Shown piece after piece: positions 20,538 through 29,812 of a stretch of DNA of 39,918 bases. The translations under genes were made by a program, and so were the position numbers. Under the pieces are notes generated by a model. It did no database searches and was not told the origin of the DNA. It saw only the letters and a list, made by a program, of their open reading frames with translations. Every line of letters starts with the position of its first letter. Position 1 is the first letter of the stretch. This stretch comes from DYFX01 sp964400625 (lineage in GTDB: Bacteria > Patescibacteriota > Patescibacteriia > SG8-24 > DYFX01): positions 1 to 39,918 of the forward strand of contig CAYNUS010000011.1 in assembly GCA_964400625.1 (NCBI GenBank), read 5' to 3'.

Positions 20538-21742
20538 AGGTCGAGCTTGAAGAGATCGAACAGGGACTGCAGATCGAGCGGCGGGCGGCGGTAGGCGACG
20601 TCGACGCGGTCCACGCGCACCTTCGCGCCATGGTCGCGGATCTTCGGCGCCGAGACGATCATCTGCACGCGGCCCTGCGAGGCGGCGAGGTCGGGCAGGC
20701 GGAACTCCGCCGAGGCCGTGCGCCAGCCTTCGGCGTCGACCGCGGGCGGCGCATAGCGCGCGACGACGGCGTCGTAGGGCGACGTCTCGAGATCCGTCTC
20801 CCAAGTGAAGACCGGGAACTCGGGCTCGAACGCCGTCGCGCCGGGCGGGACCGTGAGGCGCGCGCCTTCGACGCCGAGCAGGGCGACGCGCCCGTGCGCC
20901 GAGCGCACGCCCGTGAGCGTCATCGTCTCCGGAGCGGCGACGTCGATGCGGTAGAGGCCCGTGCCGGCGCCCGTGAGCTTGAGGTCGACGGCGCCGTCGG
21001 CCTGGCGCGTCCGCGTGAGCAGGACGCCTTCGCCGTCGCGGAGCTCGACGCGCGCCGCGGAGCCCGCAGGCCCGCGGAAGCCGAGCGAGACGTCGAGCGG
21101 GCCCTCCTGGACGTAGACGTAGATCGTCCGCGGACCGGCGAGCGACAGCGCCGCCTCGAACGGCTTTTCCTTCTCCTTCGGCAGCCGCATGCCCCAGCGC
21201 GCCGGATCGATGGCGAGCACCGCGGTCCTGCCGCCCGGCGCGTCGAGGATCTCCGCGGCCGTGCGCGCCGTCGCTTTCCGTTCGTAGATGCGGAGATCGC
21301 CGTCCTGGCGCGACGCCCAGCCGGAATCGTCGAGCATCGGGAGGTCGATCGGCTTCAGGTCGAAGCTCCAGGCGTCGAGGTCGGTGCGCGCGCCGAGCGC
21401 GAGATACGGCTGGCCCTCGTTGCGGTACCGCAGCTCGACGCGGACGGTGTCGTAGAGGCGCGGCGCGGCGACGTGGAAGTAGACGGGTTCGGCGACGATG
21501 TCGGAATACCAGAGCGCGCCGTCCTGCGTCGGGCGGGCGCGGTCGAGCGGCGTGAAGCCGTCGACGAACCCCGACGGCACGGCCGCGCGCGCCGACGCTT
21601 CGATCAGGCCGGACGGCGGCAGGTTGCGCGCGACGATGACCGCGAGGAGCCCGAAGCCGGCGGCGGCCCAGAAGAGCCGCAGGAAATTCCGGAGGAAGCG
21701 GAGCTGTGCGAGGGCGTCAGTCGACATGGTTCTCTTCTTCAT
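20534..21742 (-). CDS. Membrane-anchored protein with large extracytoplasmic domain, unknown
   Basis: A 402-residue protein with one N-terminal membrane segment (about 20-42, FWAAAGFGLLAVIVARN) and about 350 residues predicted outside. The rest is strand-rich, with a predicted beta-sandwich character (RVELRYRNEGQPYLALGART, then GPRTIYVYVQEGPLDVSLGFRG). No catalytic motif was recognised. It overlaps the upstream putative glycosyltransferase gene and the downstream membrane protein gene, suggesting a joint role in a surface polymer pathway. An internal ATG at 21727 is an alternative start. Confidence 0.72.
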   Translation of the reverse strand: MKKRTMSTDALAQLRFLRNFLRLFWAAAGFGLLAVIVARNLPPSGLIEASARAAVPSGFVDGFTPLDRARPTQDGALWYSDIVAEPVYFHVAAPRLYDTVRVELRYRNEGQPYLALGARTDLDAWSFDLKPIDLPMLDDSGWASRQDGDLRIYERKATARTAAEILDAPGGRTAVLAIDPARWGMRLPKEKEKPFEAALSLAGPRTIYVYVQEGPLDVSLGFRGPAGSAARVELRDGEGVLLTRTRQADGAVDLKLTGAGTGLYRIDVAAPETMTLTGVRSAHGRVALLGVEGARLTVPPGATAFEPEFPVFTWETDLETSPYDAVVARYAPPAVDAEGWRTASAEFRLPDLAASQGRVQMIVSAPKIRDHGAKVRVDRVDVAYRRPPLDLQSLFDLFKLDL

Positions 21743-23330
21743 CGTGAGCTTCCGCGTGCGGCTCGAGCCGGTAGAGCGCTTCGCCCTGGGCTGGGCTCTC
21801 CAGCTCGTACCAGACGAAGCCGTAGGGGTCGGCGAGCGCGGAAAGCCTTCGCGCCTCGTCCCCTTCCGGCCGGAGGCCGTACCAGTAGACGGGGACGAGC
21901 TGCGCGGCGTCCGCGGCGGCGGCGAAGGCGGAGGCGTCCGTCGCGGGGATGATGCGCAGGCGTTCCGGCACGAGCAGCTTGTCGAAGCGTTCGGTCATCA
22001 CGACGCCGCCCGGCTCGATCGCGGAGAGCAGCGCGGACTTCTTGGCGGCGTTGCCTTCGAGCGTGGCGCGCACGGCGCGGAGGCTCTCGTCGCCCGCGAA
22101 GACGGCGGAGCGGACGCCGAGCGCGAGGACGGCGGCGGCGAGGAGCGGGACGACGGCCGGATGCCTGAGCCGTCCGCCGAGACGGACGAGCGCGAGCGCG
22201 GCGAACGGCAGCGCGGCGACGTAGACGGGAAGGAAATAGCGGACGTAGGAGGTGCCGATCGTGACCGCGCCAGGGTCGAGGCGGTCGCGGATGAACCAGC
22301 TTCCGTAGAGCGTCGCGAGCCAGGCGGCGGCGAGGACGGCGACGGCGGCGTAGAGCTTCTGCGGCGCGCTCGCCTTGCGGTGGCCGTAGAACCACCAGGC
22401 GAACCCCGCGGCGGCGAGGAGCGATTGCCACCAGAAGAGCTTGAGGCCGTAGTGCCAGACGTTGCGCGCGACGAGGCGCGGATGGACGCCGAAGGGCAGG
22501 AGCGCGGCGGGCGCCTTCTCGAGCGAGGGCGCGGCGGCGGCCGGCGCGATCGAGGTCTCGGCGGCCGGCGCGGGGGCGACGTACGCGGTGCGCAACGGCG
22601 AGCCGTAGAGCGCGTCGTTGATGCGTAGGAAGATGAGGAGCGGCACGCAGGCCGCGGCGACGGCGACGGCGAGGCGGCGCCAGCGGTCCTTGCCGGCGAA
22701 CGGCAGGAACGCCGCGAAAGCCGGGAGGACCCAGACGGCTTCCGACGTCCGTACGACGAGCGCCCACGCGAGGATGAAACCGCCCAAAGCGTCGTCCGCC
22801 GCCGCGCGCGCGCCGAACAGGCGGGACAGCGGCCGGAGCGCGAAGCAGGCCGCGGCGAAGACGAGCGCGTCGACGAACAGCATGTTATGGAAAAGCCCGC
22901 GCGTGCCGTAGTAGAGGACGGCCGGATGCGCGAGGAAGAGCGCGCCCGCGAGGACGCCCGTCTTGCGGTCGAAGAGCCGGGAGACGAGCGCGGCGAAGCA
23001 GGCCGCGGCGATGAGCGTCAGGATCGGCGTGTAGAGATGGAGCGGCAGCTTGAAGAGCAGCTTGAAGCCGCCGAAGAGCAGGATGAGTCCGGGAAAGCTC
23101 CCGGGCACGAGCGCGCCGCCAGCGACGCCCATCGAACGCGGGTGGATGGCGCCCGCCCCGATCTCGACCACCGCGTCGGCGACCGCGAGCGGACGTCCCG
23201 AAGCCGCGCGTTCCGCCCAGAAGGCGTTGGCGGTCTCGTCCGGAGAATTCCAGACGCCGTCGACCGGGCTCCCGTAGAGGAGCGCGGCCGCGAGGAACGC
23301 GGCGGCGGCGAGGAGGAAGAGGCGCCTCAT
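21717..23330 (-). CDS. Polytopic membrane protein, GT39/ArnT-like putative glycosyltransferase
   Basis: A 537-residue protein with about ten membrane segments and a soluble C-terminal region. The first loop carries SPDETANAFWAE with Asp31-Glu32, placed like the catalytic acidic pair in the first extracytoplasmic loop of GT-C enzymes such as PMT/ArnT. Such enzymes move sugars from polyprenyl-phosphate donors to extracytoplasmic acceptors. The assignment is by topology and this motif only. The start at 23330 overlaps the upstream stop by ATGA; the apparent frame to 25043 is a shadow of the opposite gene. Confidence 0.7.
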   Translation of the reverse strand: MRRLFLLAAAAFLAAALLYGSPVDGVWNSPDETANAFWAERAASGRPLAVADAVVEIGAGAIHPRSMGVAGGALVPGSFPGLILLFGGFKLLFKLPLHLYTPILTLIAAACFAALVSRLFDRKTGVLAGALFLAHPAVLYYGTRGLFHNMLFVDALVFAAACFALRPLSRLFGARAAADDALGGFILAWALVVRTSEAVWVLPAFAAFLPFAGKDRWRRLAVAVAAACVPLLIFLRINDALYGSPLRTAYVAPAPAAETSIAPAAAAPSLEKAPAALLPFGVHPRLVARNVWHYGLKLFWWQSLLAAAGFAWWFYGHRKASAPQKLYAAVAVLAAAWLATLYGSWFIRDRLDPGAVTIGTSYVRYFLPVYVAALPFAALALVRLGGRLRHPAVVPLLAAAVLALGVRSAVFAGDESLRAVRATLEGNAAKKSALLSAIEPGGVVMTERFDKLLVPERLRIIPATDASAFAAAADAAQLVPVYWYGLRPEGDEARRLSALADPYGFVWYELESPAQGEALYRLEPHAEAHDEEENHVD

Positions 23331-23893
23331 AGGCCGTGGCGCGTGAGGCTGACGATCGCGAACGCGCATGCCGTCGCGAAGACGGCGTAGGACGCGGTCG
23401 CGAGGGCGGGAAGCCCCGTCTGCAGGAAGACGAGGAACAGCGTGACGCCGATCACCTGGCAGAGCATCTTGATCTTGCCCCACCAGTTCGCGGAGGAGAC
23501 GATGCCTTGCGTCCTGCGGTACCAGCCGCCCGCCAGGAACGCCGCCTCGATGCCGATGATGACGACCGTGAGTTCCAGGGGGAAGTGGCGCGTGAGGAGG
23601 AGCAGCGCGACGAGGCCGATCAAGAGCTTGTCGGCGATCGGATCCCAGGCCTTGCCCCAGTCGGTCACCTGGTCGCGCGTGCGGGCCAAGGATCCGTCGA
23701 GCATGTCGGTGAGCGCCGTCACGAGGAAGAGCGGCGTCGCCAGTTCGTAGCGGCCTTCGTACAGCAGCCACAAGACCATCGGCGTCATGAACATGCGCGC
23801 GACGGTGATCTGGTTGGGCGTCGTCTCCTTGGGCACGAGCCGGAGGAGCGTCGCCGCCAGGAAGCGGTCGTGAGGATAGGTCTTCGCCGGCAT
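23327..23893 (-). CDS. CDP-alcohol phosphatidyltransferase (PgsA-like)
   Basis: A 188-residue membrane enzyme with five or six hydrophobic segments. The full motif D-x2-DG-x2-AR-x8-G-x3-D-x3-D is present: Asp63, Asp66-Gly67, Ala70-Arg71, Gly80, Asp84, Asp88. The family joins a CDP-linked lipid or alcohol to a second alcohol; the TPNQITVARM start is like phosphatidylglycerophosphate synthase, but the acceptor is not certain. First gene of a five-gene operon (this gene, GT39-like, 402-residue protein, small membrane protein, HIT). AGGA lies very close to the ATG. Confidence 0.9.
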   Translation of the reverse strand: MPAKTYPHDRFLAATLLRLVPKETTPNQITVARMFMTPMVLWLLYEGRYELATPLFLVTALTDMLDGSLARTRDQVTDWGKAWDPIADKLLIGLVALLLLTRHFPLELTVVIIGIEAAFLAGGWYRRTQGIVSSANWWGKIKMLCQVIGVTLFLVFLQTGLPALATASYAVFATACAFAIVSLTRHGL

Positions 23894-23900
23894 CTTCCTG

Positions 23901-23937
23901 TGGTAGAATCAGGCTATGAAGCCGCTTCATTCTACCA
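23901..23937. promoter_or_regulatory. Divergent promoters formed by one inverted repeat
   Basis: TGGTAGAAT (23901-23909, plus) is repeated exactly on the minus strand (23937-23929). Each is an extended -10 (TGn-TAGAAT). The plus copy ends 6 nt before the ATG at 23916, so that mRNA should be leaderless. The minus copy, inside the first codons of the plus gene, would give the PgsA-like gene a leader of about 29 nt. Confidence 0.65.
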
Positions 23938-26042
23938 TTTTGGCGTCCATCGGCGGAGCCCTCGCCGCGCTCGGCTTCGCCTCGTCCGCGCTGGGCGTCC
24001 TCAGGCCTCTCGGCGGCCTGCTTTTCCTCGTCGGACTCGCGGAACTCGTCGGGAGGATGGCCTTCCCGGAGGAGCGCCGCCCGATCCGCTGGACCTTCGG
24101 CTTGATGGGGGCGCTGGCCCTCACGGCTGTCGCCGGGACCGTCGTCTACTACACCTATAAACTCGACGCGCTCGGCCTTTCGTGGCTCCTCGTCACGCTC
24201 CCCTGGGTCGCCTTCGCGTTCACGCCGTTCGCGTCCTCGAAGCGCGAGAAAGCCGAAGCGGACGCCGTGGCGGTCGAGAAGGCTTCGCCGGAGGATTCGC
24301 TCTCGGCCGTGCTCCTCGTCCTTGCGGTCCTCTGCGACGCCGCCGCGCTCCGCTGGCTCGTCGGCGCGCGCACCGAGGAAGCCATCCGCACGCCTTGGGA
24401 GGCCGTACCGCCGATCTTCTTCCTCTGGATCGGCCTCGCGACGGTCTGTCTGGCCGCCCTCGCCTACCGCCGCCGGTATCCGCACCTCGCGCTCGGCGCC
24501 GCCTCGCTGCATCTCTTCACGCTCTTGGCGCCCGCCGCGCTCGTCTACGCCGTCGGCTACGGCTTCGATCCGTTCGTGCACCAGGCGGCCGAGCGCCTCA
24601 TCGCCGCCGCGGGCGAAGTCACGCCGAAGACGCCGTACTACGTCGGGCAGTACGCGCTCGTGACCGTCATCGCGAAGCTGTTCCACGCGTCCGTCGGCGC
24701 CGTCGACCGCTTCCTCCTGCCGGCCATGGCGGCCGTCTTCCTGCCGGCCTCCGCCGCCTGGCTGCTCCGCCGCGGCTTCGGCGTCGCTCGCCCGATCGCG
24801 CTCGTGGGCGCGCTCGGCGTCTTCCTCCTGCCGCTCGGCTCGTTCGTCGCGACGACGCCGCAGGGCGTCTCGAACCTCTTCTTCCTGCTCACCGTCATCG
24901 TCGGCGCCGCCTGGCTGCACGCGCACCGTCCGCCGCTCGGCTTCGTGCTCGCGCTCGCCGCCGCCTCCGCCGCCGCGCATCCCCTGGCCGGCATCCCGGC
25001 GCTCTTCGCCGCCGCGCTCCTCATGGCCGTGAAGCTCCGCCATGACGGGATCCCGATGGCGCGCCTCGCGAAAGGCGTCGTGTTCGGCATCCTGATCGGC
25101 GTCGCGGCCCTGGCGGTGCCGCTCGCCTTCTCGCTCCGCGAAGGCAAGGGCAGCCTGCCGATCGAGGCCGCCTTCTCGAAACCCATCGCGACCTTGATCG
25201 AGAACGTGCCGTTCGAGTCGCCGGGCATCGAGACGCGCTATCGGCCGCTGCTCGACTTCGCCGAGTTCGTCGACCGCAACTACGACCTGCTCTGGTTCCT
25301 CATGGCCGGCGCCGGCGCCTGGCTCCTAGGACGCCGCAAGCCGTACCGCCGCTCGGCGCTCGCGCTCGGAGGGCTTTCGGTCGCGCTGCTCGCGGGCTCG
25401 TCCATCCTGCGCACGGGCTTCACCTTCGAAGGCGTCATCGGCTATGAGCAGGGCAACTACGCCGCGCGGCTCTACGAGGCCGGCCTCCTGGCCGCCTTCC
25501 CGCTCGTCCTGGCCGCCTTCGCCTGGTGGTGGCGCGCGCTCGCGCGGACGGACGCCGCCGTACGCTTCCTGATGGCGCTCGTCTTCGCGGCGACGGCCGC
25601 CGCGCTCTGCTACGGCGCCTTCCCCCGCCTCGACGACTACCGCTTCAGCCGCGGCTATTCGACGTCCGGACACGACGTCGAAGCCGTGCGGCGCATCAAC
25701 GCGGAAGCCATCGGTCCGTACGTCGTGCTCGCCAACCAGTCCGTCTCCGCCGCCGCGCTCCGCGAGTACGGCTTCCGCACCTACTACGGCGACCAGTTCT
25801 ACTACGCCATCCCGACCGGCGCTCCCCTCTACCGGCGCTACCTCGAGATGGTCTACGACGGCCCTTCGCGCGCGACGATGGACGCCGCGATGCGCGAGGT
25901 CGGCGTGGCGCAGGCCTACTTCGTCGTGAACGACTACTGGACCGACGCCGCGCGCGTCGTCGAGGCGGCGAAAAAAACCGCCGACGCCTGGCAGGAGGTC
26001 GGCGGCGGCAGGGTCTTCATCTTCCGGTATACGCTCCGGTAG
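23916..26042 (+). CDS. Large polytopic membrane protein, putative GT-C glycosyltransferase
   Basis: A 708-residue protein with about 14 predicted membrane segments and a soluble C-terminal region (about 590-708) with a Rossmann-like character (EAIGPYVVLANQ...FRTYYGDQFYYAIPTGAP). Topology resembles large GT-C glycosyltransferases or polymerase-like surface-glycan proteins, but I cannot point to a firm catalytic motif; Asp residues in the GYGFDPFVHQAAER loop (about 208-222) are candidates. It is the only long plus-strand gene in the glycan region. Its end overlaps the GT4 gene on the other strand by 26 bp. Confidence 0.7.
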   Translation: MKPLHSTILASIGGALAALGFASSALGVLRPLGGLLFLVGLAELVGRMAFPEERRPIRWTFGLMGALALTAVAGTVVYYTYKLDALGLSWLLVTLPWVAFAFTPFASSKREKAEADAVAVEKASPEDSLSAVLLVLAVLCDAAALRWLVGARTEEAIRTPWEAVPPIFFLWIGLATVCLAALAYRRRYPHLALGAASLHLFTLLAPAALVYAVGYGFDPFVHQAAERLIAAAGEVTPKTPYYVGQYALVTVIAKLFHASVGAVDRFLLPAMAAVFLPASAAWLLRRGFGVARPIALVGALGVFLLPLGSFVATTPQGVSNLFFLLTVIVGAAWLHAHRPPLGFVLALAAASAAAHPLAGIPALFAAALLMAVKLRHDGIPMARLAKGVVFGILIGVAALAVPLAFSLREGKGSLPIEAAFSKPIATLIENVPFESPGIETRYRPLLDFAEFVDRNYDLLWFLMAGAGAWLLGRRKPYRRSALALGGLSVALLAGSSILRTGFTFEGVIGYEQGNYAARLYEAGLLAAFPLVLAAFAWWWRALARTDAAVRFLMALVFAATAAALCYGAFPRLDDYRFSRGYSTSGHDVEAVRRINAEAIGPYVVLANQSVSAAALREYGFRTYYGDQFYYAIPTGAPLYRRYLEMVYDGPSRATMDAAMREVGVAQAYFVVNDYWTDAARVVEAAKKTADAWQEVGGGRVFIFRYTLR

Positions 26043-27297
26043 CTTTCGCGCGATAGCGGATCGGCACCACGGGACCTTCGTGCGGAAGCGCGGGGTCCCT
26101 TTCCGTATAGAGCGAGACGAGGCGCTCGGCGTGGCGGTCTTCCGTCAGGAGCTCCGCGGAACGGCGGGCGGCCCTCGATCGCGCGGGCCAAGCGCCCTTC
26201 TCGTCGCAGGCGCGGCGCATCGCGGCGACGAGCGCCGCCACGTTCCCCGCCTCGAAGGCCATGCCGTTCTCGCCGCCGCGCACGAGCTCCGCCGCGCCGC
26301 CGATGTCGGCCGCGATCACGGGCACGCCGTACGCGAACGATTCGACGATGACCGTCGGCGCGTTCTCGTAGCAGAGCGACGGCACGACCGCGTATTCGGC
26401 GCGGGAGAACATCTCCGTGAACTGCGCGGGGCTCTTCTTGCCGAAGAAGGCGATGCGCACGTCGCCGCCCGCGGCGCGTCGGGCCGCCTCGTCCGCGGCG
26501 CCGGCGCCGACGACGTCGAGCCGGATCTTCGGGCGGTCCTTGGCCAGGCGGCGGAAAGCCTCGATGAGCAGGAGGATGCCCTTGTGCGTCTCGAGCTGGC
26601 CGAGATACAGGAAGCGCGTCTCGACGGACGGCGCGTGCGGGGCCGGCAGGACGCGCGGCGCGGGGTTCGGCAGGAAGACGGCCTTCGAACGCGGGAAGAA
26701 GCCGCGCGCGCGATAGAACTCCAGGAGGAACTTCGACGGCGAGATGACGAGGTCCGGCGAACCGAAGGCGCGGCGCGCCGCGGCGGCGAACGCGCGCGAG
26801 ACGGGATCGGTCACGCCGAAGCCTTCTTCCCTGCCCTTGATGATGAGCCCGGAGGGCGCGACGAGCTGGACGTCGTGGAGCGTATGCGCGTGGCGGATGC
26901 CGAGCTTGCGGATGGCGCGCGGCACCGTGAGGCCGAGCCCCTTCAGGTTATGCGTGTGGACCACGTCGGGGCGCTCCGCCTCGAGGATCGAGGCCACGGC
27001 GCGCGCGGCGGAGGCGTTGCGCGCGTCCCAGGCGTGCCATAAAAGGCGCGCCGGCGCGGAATGCCGACCGATCTCGCCGTAGAAAAACAGGTTGAGCGGA
27101 TGGAACCGCCAGACGCGGATGCCCGCCTCCTCCGTCATCCGCGGCTCGACGCTGCCGTCGGGGCGCACGGGTTCGGCCGTGATGACGGCGACGTCATGTC
27201 CGAGCGCCTTGAGCGCGCGGGCCTCCGTCTCGACGACGCGCTCGGCGCCGCCGCGGGCGTAGGGCGGATACAAATTTGAAATCAGGCAGATGCGCAT
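26017..27297 (-). CDS. Family 4 glycosyltransferase (GT-B fold) 1
   Basis: A 426-residue cytoplasmic GT-B retaining transferase. The N-terminal glycine loop is YPPYARGGAE (11-20), followed by PDVVHTHNLKGLG. The C-terminal donor domain has LYLGQLETHKGILLLIEAF and the Glu-rich motif ENAPTVIVESFAYGVPVIA, where GT4 enzymes bind the nucleotide-sugar. Donor and acceptor are unknown. The C-terminal 8 residues overlap the 3' end of the convergent plus-strand gene. It has its own promoter inside the upstream gap and needs no Shine-Dalgarno if leaderless. Confidence 0.92.
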   Translation of the reverse strand: MRICLISNLYPPYARGGAERVVETEARALKALGHDVAVITAEPVRPDGSVEPRMTEEAGIRVWRFHPLNLFFYGEIGRHSAPARLLWHAWDARNASAARAVASILEAERPDVVHTHNLKGLGLTVPRAIRKLGIRHAHTLHDVQLVAPSGLIIKGREEGFGVTDPVSRAFAAAARRAFGSPDLVISPSKFLLEFYRARGFFPRSKAVFLPNPAPRVLPAPHAPSVETRFLYLGQLETHKGILLLIEAFRRLAKDRPKIRLDVVGAGAADEAARRAAGGDVRIAFFGKKSPAQFTEMFSRAEYAVVPSLCYENAPTVIVESFAYGVPVIAADIGGAAELVRGGENGMAFEAGNVAALVAAMRRACDEKGAWPARSRAARRSAELLTEDRHAERLVSLYTERDPALPHEGPVVPIRYRAKATGAYTGR

Positions 27298-27305
27298 GCG
27301 TCATC

Positions 27306-27314
27306 AGTATACCA
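27306..27314 (-). promoter_or_regulatory. Extended -10 before GT4 gene 1, leaderless
   Basis: Minus strand TGG-TATACT (27314-27306), 8 nt before the ATG at 27297. No convincing -35, as expected for an extended -10 promoter. Confidence 0.55.
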
Positions 27315-27317
27315 AAT

Positions 27318-28388
27318 TCAACCGATGACGGCTTCGACGGCGGCCTTGTCGGCGACGGGGCGGGCGTAGAGGCGTTCGGCGCGCTCGCGGGCGGCGCGGC
27401 CCATGGCGGCGGCGCGTCCCTCGGCGACGAGGAGCTCGGTGAGGGCGCGCGCCAGGGCGCCGACGTCGTTCGGAGGGACGTGCAGGCCCGTCACGCCGTC
27501 CTCGACGACCGTGCGCACGCCCGGCAGGTCCGACACGACGGACGGGACGCCGCAGGCGGCCGCCTCGGCGGTCACGATGCCGAACGCTTCGGAGCGGTCG
27601 ACGGACGGCAGGACGTGGACGCGCGCGTGGCCGAAGCATTCCTGGAGATGCGCGTCGGGCGCCTTGCCGACGAACCAGACGTGCTTGTCGATGCCGAGCT
27701 CGAGCGCGCGGCGTTCGTAGGACGCGCGGAGGTCGCCGTCGCCGACGATGGCGAGGCGCGCGTCCGGCACGGCGGCGAGGACGCGCGAGAAGGCCTCGAG
27801 CAGGACGGGCACGCCCTTGAAGTAGTGCGCCGCGTCGAGGGCGCCGACGAAGAGCGCGAGCGGTTCGCTCTTCCGGATGTCGGGGCGGGGCCGGAAGCGC
27901 TCCATGTCCACGCCGAACGGCGTCTCGCGGACACGCGCGTCGTCCTTGAGGAACGCCGCCTGCGACGAGGCGAGATAGTCGCGGCTGGCCGTGAGGATGA
28001 CGTCGGCGGCGCGCAGGATCGGCTTCAGGAAGAGCGCGCGGTACAGGCGGAAGACCGCGCCGAAGAACCCGGAGCCGACGGCGTCCATGTGATACATGAC
28101 GGCCAGGCGCTTGCGGCGGCCGAAGGTCTTCTTCCAGAGCCAGACCCATTCGGCGCCGCCGAAGAACGGGTAGTGCAGCTCGACGGCGTCGAAACCGCGC
28201 AGTCTCCAAAGCAGCTGGGGCGCGACGGCGGAGTTCCCGATGCGGAAGAGCGGACGCAGTCCCGCGCCGGGCGCGAAGACGGCGACCTCGTGGCCGGCGG
28301 CCTTGAGCGCCTCGACGTGCGACGCGGCCGCGTTGCCCATGCCGCCGCGGTACGGAGGATACGTCGAGACGACGACGGCGACGCGCAT
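27318..28388 (-). CDS. Family 4 glycosyltransferase (GT-B fold) 2
   Basis: A 356-residue GT-B transferase. The N-terminus VVVSTYPPYRGGMGNAAASH is the acceptor-side glycine loop. The donor domain has LFVGALDAAHYFKGVPVLLEAF and RSEAFGIVTAEAAACGVPSV, the GT4 Glu motif. It resembles mannosyl/glucosyl transferases of surface glycans; donor unknown. The start is 2 nt after the stop of the GT2 gene, so it belongs to the five-gene operon that begins with the UXS-like gene. Upstream in-frame codons to 28847 are shadow of that GT2 gene. Confidence 0.92.
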   Translation of the reverse strand: MRVAVVVSTYPPYRGGMGNAAASHVEALKAAGHEVAVFAPGAGLRPLFRIGNSAVAPQLLWRLRGFDAVELHYPFFGGAEWVWLWKKTFGRRKRLAVMYHMDAVGSGFFGAVFRLYRALFLKPILRAADVILTASRDYLASSQAAFLKDDARVRETPFGVDMERFRPRPDIRKSEPLALFVGALDAAHYFKGVPVLLEAFSRVLAAVPDARLAIVGDGDLRASYERRALELGIDKHVWFVGKAPDAHLQECFGHARVHVLPSVDRSEAFGIVTAEAAACGVPSVVSDLPGVRTVVEDGVTGLHVPPNDVGALARALTELLVAEGRAAAMGRAARERAERLYARPVADKAAVEAVIG

Positions 28389-28390
28389 AG

Positions 28391-29485
28391 CTACCAGACG
28401 ATGAGAAGCCGGGCGAGCGCCCAGTACGCCGCGAAGACCGGGTTGGCGACGCGCGTGAGCAGGGTCGGCTGCATCTGCTGGAAGAGGATGCGGCCGGTGA
28501 AGAGCCGCGTCGCCTCGCGGTCGCCGATCGTGCGGAGCGCCTGCACGTGGCGGCGCGCCTCGAGGAGCTTCGCCCAAGCGAGCGGCGACAGGAAATGCGC
28601 GTAGGCGCGGAGCTTCTCCTTCCACCAGCCTCCCTTGAACGCGAACGCCCAGAGCCCGAGCTCCATCGCCAGGAAGGCCGGGAGCGCGACGAGCAGGGTC
28701 GGCAGGCGGTACATGCGGAGCATCACGATGAAGCGGTTGCGCTCCATCCAGAAATATTTCTTGATGCTCCTCGAGAACTCGTATTTGTGGAAGACGACCG
28801 AGGCCGGGGCCAGCACCGTGCGCCAGCCGGCGAGGCGCGCGCGCCACGAGAACTCGAGGTCCTCGTGATAGGCGAAGAGCTCCTCGTCGAGGAGGCCGAT
28901 CCGCCGGAGCGTCTCGGCGCGCACGAGCATGCCGGCGCCGCTCGCGTAGGCGATGTCGCGCACGTGCAGCTTGGCTTGCACCGACGGGTCATGGAACGCC
29001 ACGGACTCCCCTCCCGCGTAGCCGAAGCCGAGGAAGTGGATCTCGTTGCCGTAGGTGTTCACGAGCTCCGTCTTGGGATGGAGGCGGAGCAGGCTCTGCA
29101 CGACGCCGATCTCCGGATCGCCTTCCGCGACGCGCACCGCCTCGTCGAGGAATCCCGGCACGGCTTCGGTGTCGGGGTTCAGCAGGTAGACGTAGTCGTA
29201 ACCCTCGTCGAGCGCCTTCCGGATGGCCTGGTTGTTGCCGCCGGAAAATCCGAGGTTGTCGGTATTCTTGAAAAACACGCAAGGAAAGCCCTCCTTCGTC
29301 GTCGCGCCGTCGGCGGAAAGCAGTTCCTTCGCGATGAAGTCGCCGCTGCCGTCGGGGCTCGCGTTGTCGACGATCATGAGCGTCGCCGCGCCCGGCGCGA
29401 TGCCCGCTTCGGCCACCGAACGAAAACAATCGGCCAGGAAGCGGCCGTGGTTCCACGAGACGACGATGATCGCGGTCTTCTTCAT
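28391..29485 (-). CDS. Family 2 glycosyltransferase (rhamnosyltransferase-like)
   Basis: A 364-residue GT-A transferase. It has IIVVSWNHGRFLADC at the N-terminus, IVDNASPDGSGDF, NLGFSGGNNQAIRKAL and the metal site LLNPDTE, followed by FAYHEDLEFSWRARLAGW, the typical base-containing ED motif region. A hydrophobic stretch near residues 250-275 may attach it to the membrane. This set is common among rhamnosyltransferases and O-antigen GT2 enzymes, which fits the dTDP-rhamnose genes nearby; the exact donor is inference. The start overlaps the DUF2304 stop by ATGA. Confidence 0.9.
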   Translation of the reverse strand: MKKTAIIVVSWNHGRFLADCFRSVAEAGIAPGAATLMIVDNASPDGSGDFIAKELLSADGATTKEGFPCVFFKNTDNLGFSGGNNQAIRKALDEGYDYVYLLNPDTEAVPGFLDEAVRVAEGDPEIGVVQSLLRLHPKTELVNTYGNEIHFLGFGYAGGESVAFHDPSVQAKLHVRDIAYASGAGMLVRAETLRRIGLLDEELFAYHEDLEFSWRARLAGWRTVLAPASVVFHKYEFSRSIKKYFWMERNRFIVMLRMYRLPTLLVALPAFLAMELGLWAFAFKGGWWKEKLRAYAHFLSPLAWAKLLEARRHVQALRTIGDREATRLFTGRILFQQMQPTLLTRVANPVFAAYWALARLLIVW

Positions 29486-29811
29486 TCCTTGAGGTCCTTG
29501 AGCGCGAGCTCGCGGGCGAGCTTGGTGATCTGGCGTTCCTGGTCCTCGACGCGCGCGAACAGGCGGAACTGCAGGTAGAACAGCGCGGCGACGGAAAGAT
29601 AGACGACGACGTCCGCCCCGCGCCCGACGCCGAGGCGGCGCGCGACGTCCGAGGCCGTCTCCGGACGCAGGACGACCAGGATGACGGCGGCCCAGAGCAG
29701 GCTCCAGAGGAACAGCTGCTTGAGCGTGAGGTTCCCGCGGCGGAAGCGCGAGACGGCCGCGCCGAACCCGAAGGCGGCGAACAGGGTCAGGATGACTTGG
29801 ATGACGGTCAT
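29482..29811 (-). CDS. DUF2304 family membrane protein
   Basis: A 109-residue protein with three membrane segments (about 2-20, 33-49 and 65-84) and a charged C-terminal helix. The stretch RLGVGRGADVVVYLSVAALF is characteristic of DUF2304. These proteins usually sit next to dolichyl-phosphate-mannose-synthase-like GT2 genes, as here, and may help membrane recruitment of the transferase (family context, not proven). It starts 1 nt after the stop of the GT2 gene at 29813-30487. Confidence 0.85.
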   Translation of the reverse strand: MTVIQVILTLFAAFGFGAAVSRFRRGNLTLKQLFLWSLLWAAVILVVLRPETASDVARRLGVGRGADVVVYLSVAALFYLQFRLFARVEDQERQITKLARELALKDLKE

Positions 29812-29812
29812 A

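Noticed and set aside
21717..25043. A continuous 1108-codon minus-strand frame
   Set aside because: The part upstream of 23330 lies antisense to the 708-residue membrane protein and PgsA-like gene and has no family features; high GC leaves antisense frames open. The real gene starts at 23330 with an ATGA overlap.
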